64,000 bases of DNA from contig CAJTOO010000001.1 of NCBI GenBank assembly GCA_910577735.1, positions 127,782-191,781 on the forward strand. The letters run 5' to 3'. Shown here piece after piece: positions 60,468 through 64,000 of the stretch (within the stretch, counting starts at the first letter, position 1; every line of letters starts with the position of its first letter). Source of the stretch: an uncultured Lachnospiraceae bacterium. GTDB lineage: Bacteria; Bacillota; Clostridia; Lachnospirales; Lachnospiraceae. A program made the translations under genes and the position numbers. Below the pieces are notes generated by a model that was not told the DNA's origin, ran no database searches, and saw only the letters and a list, made by a program, of their open reading frames with translations.

Positions 60468-62174
60468 CTATATGCTCTCCGCCTGTTTTCTCAATTGATC
60501 CACTTCCTCTTTCGAGAGCCGCGGAACCTGTGTGTAGATATTTTCTCCCGGTTCGGAAAATGTGGACAAATCATTAGGCAGCTGAATGTCAATGATAACC
60601 GGATGCTCATTGCTTAACAGGCTTTCACAGTTTTGAATATCTTTCTCTTCTTCTATTTTTAAATAATCCATCTCAAACGTTTCTGCTACTTTTGCAAAAT
60701 CAGGCACAGAATATCCTATGATTGACGCATAATAATTTCCCGCAAACAGATTTTCCTGCAGCTTCCGAATCAGCCCCAGACAGGCATTGTTCAGAATGAT
60801 TATTTTGATGGGCAATTTTTCTCGTTTAATCGTTTGCATTTCCTGCATATTCATCATGATTCCGCCATCGCCATTGATAGAAATAATCTGTCGATGTAAG
60901 GATGCATAACAGGCGCCGATAGCTGCTGGCAGGGAATAGCCCATACACGCCAAGCCGGAAGAAGATAAGAAAATATTATTTTCACATAATCTTAAGGATT
61001 GTGCGCACATTATCTGGTTTTGTCCTACATCCGCCGTAATGATTGCATCCTCTTGCAAAATGTTGGAAATCTTACTGAGAATGGCATTGGCACACAATTG
61101 TCTGTCCGCATGAAATTTACTATAATATTTCTTTTTCCATTCTTTTAAAAGCAGTGTCCACTTATCCCAGGAACCGGAGCATGCAGCCTTTGCAAAACTG
61201 TTTAAAAAATCATTTACATCTGCCTGTATGGAAATGAGATTGTCTGTCTTTCTTCCAAGTTCATAATGATCAATATCAACTTGTACAATTTTTGCATTTG
61301 GAGCAAATGCCTTTTTATCATATCCCATCTGCCGTTCGTCAAGCCTAGACCCTAAAACGATCAGCAGATCACAGTGCAGCACCGCTAAATTGGCCCAGGC
61401 ATTCCCATAGGAACCTATAAATCCGACAAAAATATCCTCATCATGGGATACCACATCAAGTCCCCTCATGGAGGCTGCCACTGGAACCGGCAGTTTCTTT
61501 AATATATCTTTCAGAATACCTTTTGCATTCTGACAGCCTCCTCCAATTAACAATAAGGGCCTGTGTGAATCTTTTAATAACCGGGCAACTTCTCTCACAT
61601 GAGAGACTCTTTTCCTTTTTTCCGTTATGCAAAAGGAGGACATCCCTTCAACGTCAACGTCTTTCCTCTGAATATCATACGGAATGTCTATGAGCACAGG
61701 GCCTTTACGTCCTTCATTCGCGTAATAGAAAGCCTTTTGCATCTGGTACTTTATTTCCGAAGCGTCTTTTATATAGACGCTGTATTTTGTTATACTCTTT
61801 ACGATTTCAACAATATCCGTTTCCTGAAATGCATTCTGGCGAATTTTATCGGAAGGTCTCCGCCCTGCTGAATGAACATTTCCTGTAATGAAAATGCAGG
61901 GAATCGAATCATAATATGCATTTGCTATCCCATTGATCAGGTTGATTGCCCCGGGACCGCTTGAAGAGACTGCAACACCTGTTTTTCCTGTAACCTGTGC
62001 ATACGCATTGGCCGAAAAGGCGGAAGCCTGTTCATGATAAGATTGTATATACTGCACATGTTTGGACTCGCAGATTGAATGAATCAGGTCCGCTACACTC
62101 CCCCCGATGTATCCAAAAACGGTATCTATCTGTAATTCTTCTAAGAAACATACGATATAGTCTGTTAATTTCAT
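60468..62174 (-). CDS. ThDP-dependent acetolactate-synthase-like enzyme
   Basis: A 568-residue ThDP enzyme with the three-domain layout of acetohydroxyacid synthase. The catalytic Glu lies in SYHEQASAFSANAYAQV near residue 47, GPGAINLINGIANAYYDSIP follows, and the ThDP/metal motif starts at GDGGIMMNMQEMQT and ends at ILNNACLGL. It is not next to ilvN or leucine genes, and sits inside the glycan locus. Related enzymes in polysaccharide clusters, such as YerE, add a two-carbon unit to a keto sugar. That role here is inferred from context. AAGGG precedes the ATG. Confidence 0.85.
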   Translation of the reverse strand: MKLTDYIVCFLEELQIDTVFGYIGGSVADLIHSICESKHVQYIQSYHEQASAFSANAYAQVTGKTGVAVSSSGPGAINLINGIANAYYDSIPCIFITGNVHSAGRRPSDKIRQNAFQETDIVEIVKSITKYSVYIKDASEIKYQMQKAFYYANEGRKGPVLIDIPYDIQRKDVDVEGMSSFCITEKRKRVSHVREVARLLKDSHRPLLLIGGGCQNAKGILKDILKKLPVPVAASMRGLDVVSHDEDIFVGFIGSYGNAWANLAVLHCDLLIVLGSRLDERQMGYDKKAFAPNAKIVQVDIDHYELGRKTDNLISIQADVNDFLNSFAKAACSGSWDKWTLLLKEWKKKYYSKFHADRQLCANAILSKISNILQEDAIITADVGQNQIMCAQSLRLCENNIFLSSSGLACMGYSLPAAIGACYASLHRQIISINGDGGIMMNMQEMQTIKREKLPIKIIILNNACLGLIRKLQENLFAGNYYASIIGYSVPDFAKVAETFEMDYLKIEEEKDIQNCESLLSNEHPVIIDIQLPNDLSTFSEPGENIYTQVPRLSKEEVDQLRKQAESI

Positions 62175-62200
62175 GTAAATACCCTTACACTCTGTGCATA

Positions 62201-63148
62201 TTACAAAATTTCCAGCTCTGCATATCCAAATCCTTCTTTGCCAAAGTCATTGCCGCAATAAAACATATAATATTTATCATGAATCTGCGTAATATAAGGA
62301 TATGCTATCATCTGACTGTCCCATCCGCTCTCTGAAAGGCCAATCCCCACTTTGGAATCATCTCTTGTCCACTGCACTAAATCTTTAGAATATGCATATC
62401 CCATAGCATATCCCTTTCCCAGCGTGTGCCGGAAATCCAATCCATATCGATAACAGAAAAACATATGATATGTATCTTCCAATTTCAGAATCGCAGCACT
62501 GGTCTGACTCTCATATTCTACTTTCGGTTCTATGACTGGCTGTGGGTTTCTGTTCCAGTGAATCCCATCATCTGACGTTGCATGCACAATCAGGTATTGC
62601 GACTCCATTTTTTCATCCCCCTGAAGCCAACGCTGTCCTGACAGATAGTACATGTGCCATTCGTTTTCACTGAATCTGTACACTTGAGGGCATGCATGCA
62701 AATAGGGCTCTTCCATTGTCGGCCCTATAATCGGTCCTTTACCGACCTTTTTAAAAGTCTTAGCGTCATTGCCTTTTGCCAGTCCTATTTCCCAACAGTA
62801 CGGAACACTTACCGCCCTCGTCCAACCGCAATAGTATAAATAATACTCATTTCCGACCTTAACAATACTGTTGGGCATGGATCCGAACTCATCAAACTCG
62901 CCAATGCCCCCAAGTTCCATCATGGGTTCGTCGGCCACTCTGATGACTCTTTGTAAATTTTCTTTATCTAAATCTACCCATCCGCCATGGGCTCTGCTCA
63001 TGCCATCTTTATATGCCTCTCTTGTTGAAAAATACACCCTTATGTAGTCCCCGAAATCATATGTGAAGGGACACTGTGCATGACTGTACATCCACTCAGA
63101 ATGTCCATTGGGCGAAAATATCAATCCCTTTTTATTCCATTGAAACAT
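62201..63148 (-). CDS. Five-bladed beta-propeller glycosidase-like protein (GH43/GH32/GH130 fold)
   Basis: A 315-residue protein with the repeated blade pattern of clan GH-F/J or GH130: an early WNKKGLIFSPNGHSEWMYSHA, then YYLYYCGWTRAVSVPYCWEI, EWHMYYLSGQRW, TYHMFFCYRYGLDFR and YYMFYCGNDF. There is no signal peptide, so it would act inside the cell. Enzymes of this type cleave arabinan, fructan or mannoside links, but in surface-glycan loci such proteins may instead be sugar-binding or phosphorylase-like. The ATG at 63148 follows AGGAG by 10 bases; an ATG 16 codons earlier lies before that site. Activity not certain. Confidence 0.72.
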   Translation of the reverse strand: MFQWNKKGLIFSPNGHSEWMYSHAQCPFTYDFGDYIRVYFSTREAYKDGMSRAHGGWVDLDKENLQRVIRVADEPMMELGGIGEFDEFGSMPNSIVKVGNEYYLYYCGWTRAVSVPYCWEIGLAKGNDAKTFKKVGKGPIIGPTMEEPYLHACPQVYRFSENEWHMYYLSGQRWLQGDEKMESQYLIVHATSDDGIHWNRNPQPVIEPKVEYESQTSAAILKLEDTYHMFFCYRYGLDFRHTLGKGYAMGYAYSKDLVQWTRDDSKVGIGLSESGWDSQMIAYPYITQIHDKYYMFYCGNDFGKEGFGYAELEIL

Positions 63149-63208
63149 CAACTTCCTGCTCCTTTCAGCCCTGTATACGCCTGCCTGACCTTTCATATCC
63201 TGTACAGA

Positions 63209-64000
63209 CTACCAGCCGTATTTCCTTAACAGTTCCTCTCTATATGGCGTTATGTCCGTGCTGGCTCCACAGGATGGGAACGTACACTTTCGGCATAGCA
63301 TTCCCTCTTTCAGGTCATCTTGCAAAATACATTTTCTTAAGGCCTGATACTGCTCTCCGTTCCATATTTCCTTCAGGCTCTTTTCCCTGATATCTCCAAC
63401 GATCAGCTTCTTGTCATAATCCGTACAGCATGGAGAAACAGTTCCATCACTATGTATCACCATTTGATAAAAGGGCTGCGGACAAATTCTGTTATTTTCA
63501 ACAGTATCCAACATGCCATACATATGCTCTTGATCCTGCTCCTTTACCGTAACCAAATCCGGCCATAAATTTACAGCATTATCAATATAATATGTATCTG
63601 CCATATCCTTAAACAATGAGATAAATTCCTTCTTCTGCTGTTCATTAAAATAGTCGCCTGTTATCTTTACATGAACTTTGCAGTCACCCCTGACACTATA
63701 AAAATAGCGTATATTATCCAAGAGGCTATTAAATGAAATCTGCGCAGATGAGAACTTCTTATAGGTTGCATCATCCAATCCGTAAATGGAAAATGTGATT
63801 CTGTCTAACCCTGCCGCCACCAGGTCTTCTGACATCTGTTTCGTGAGAAGACTTCCATTGGTTGTGATCTGTGTTATTTCAGCAACATGCCTGTCTTTAA
63901 GCGCCCTGGTAAAATCTGCTATATTACTATTTATCAGGGGTTCACCCAGATTATATAAATGAACTGTTTTGAACGGTTCCTCAAAGTCCTCCATATCCTT
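63209..64000 (-). CDS. Radical SAM/SPASM protein, 5' end outside window
   Basis: The frame is open to the right edge, so the N-terminal CX3CX2C motif is not visible. Present are the barrel segments VHLYNLGEPLINSNI, ITQITTNGSLLTKQMSE and ITFSIYGLDDATYKKF, and the C-terminal SPASM region with NRICPQPFYQMVIHSDGTVS then CCTDYDKK and MLCRKCTFPSCG, typical cluster-binding cysteines. Such enzymes modify peptides or sugars by radical chemistry. With the one at 50256-51275 it makes two in the locus. Its substrate is unknown. Confidence 0.85.
   Translation of the reverse strand, partial: KDMEDFEEPFKTVHLYNLGEPLINSNIADFTRALKDRHVAEITQITTNGSLLTKQMSEDLVAAGLDRITFSIYGLDDATYKKFSSAQISFNSLLDNIRYFYSVRGDCKVHVKITGDYFNEQQKKEFISLFKDMADTYYIDNAVNLWPDLVTVKEQDQEHMYGMLDTVENNRICPQPFYQMVIHSDGTVSPCCTDYDKKLIVGDIREKSLKEIWNGEQYQALRKCILQDDLKEGMLCRKCTFPSCGASTDITPYREELLRKYGW

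Noticed and set aside
60468..62174. Biosynthetic acetolactate synthase IlvB
   Set aside because: No ilvN or other branched-chain amino acid gene nearby and the gene sits inside a glycan locus next to an ATP-grasp enzyme.

Overview
The window looks like a chromosomal segment of a low-to-mid GC Gram-positive member of the Clostridia, most likely Lachnospiraceae. The evidence is the gene content: a whiA/rapZ/crh/hprK cluster, an Amt-PII fusion, DUF4474, GNAT proteins with a HAD-like N-terminal part, a GH3 beta-glucosidase with the clostridial C-terminal tail, and strong GGAGG ribosome binding sites with sigma-A type promoters. No rRNA, tRNA, phage, IS element or CRISPR array was recognised.

Bases 1-18300 are a set of short housekeeping and transport units on both strands. 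They are a DUF4474 membrane protein (cut by the window edge) with a metallophosphoesterase, a CotH-family kinase, pyruvate kinase, a membrane-anchored protein behind four 11-bp phased repeats, an Amt-PII fusion whose transcript starts just before a terminator hairpin, a RibD-C/DHFR-like reductase, an EamA exporter, a FIST sensor plus soluble chemotaxis-type signalling protein, a GNAT protein, a cyclophilin, a DUF4430 protein plus ECF S component, an AGCS symporter with a structured leader, and class II aldolase. Convergent genes are separated by clear hairpin terminators.

Bases 18300-31000 hold a minus-strand core block running ftsH, uvrC, hprK, glcK, murB, rapZ, whiA, crh-like, lipid kinase, with pyrG divergent from ftsH. 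The HPr-like protein has Glu at the PTS histidine position but keeps Ser46, so it looks like a Crh-type partner of the HprK encoded upstream in the same cluster. Three palindromes with a 91-bp period sit between uvrC and hprK. A GH3 beta-glucosidase and an Rpn-family nuclease follow.

Bases 35098-64000 are one long minus-strand surface-glycan locus, truncated at the right edge. It encodes GT2, GT4, CgeB-like and WecF-like (GT56) glycosyltransferases, two LicD proteins, a PerA-like sugar aminotransferase, a Gfo/Idh dehydrogenase, a cupin, an acetolactate-synthase-like ThDP enzyme, an ATP-grasp enzyme, three methyltransferase-like proteins, two radical SAM proteins, an SGNH protein and two propeller proteins. 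Its most striking feature is a small Rossmann-like module of about 85 residues, beginning with a hydrophobic strand ending in an aromatic residue and Gly. I count 13 copies in 11 genes. It lies N-terminal on LicD, GT4, HAD and methyltransferase proteins, C-terminal on all three GT2 proteins, alone behind a membrane anchor in one gene, and as three tandem copies before an SGNH domain. No flippase, polymerase or initiating transferase is visible, so the locus continues beyond base 64000.
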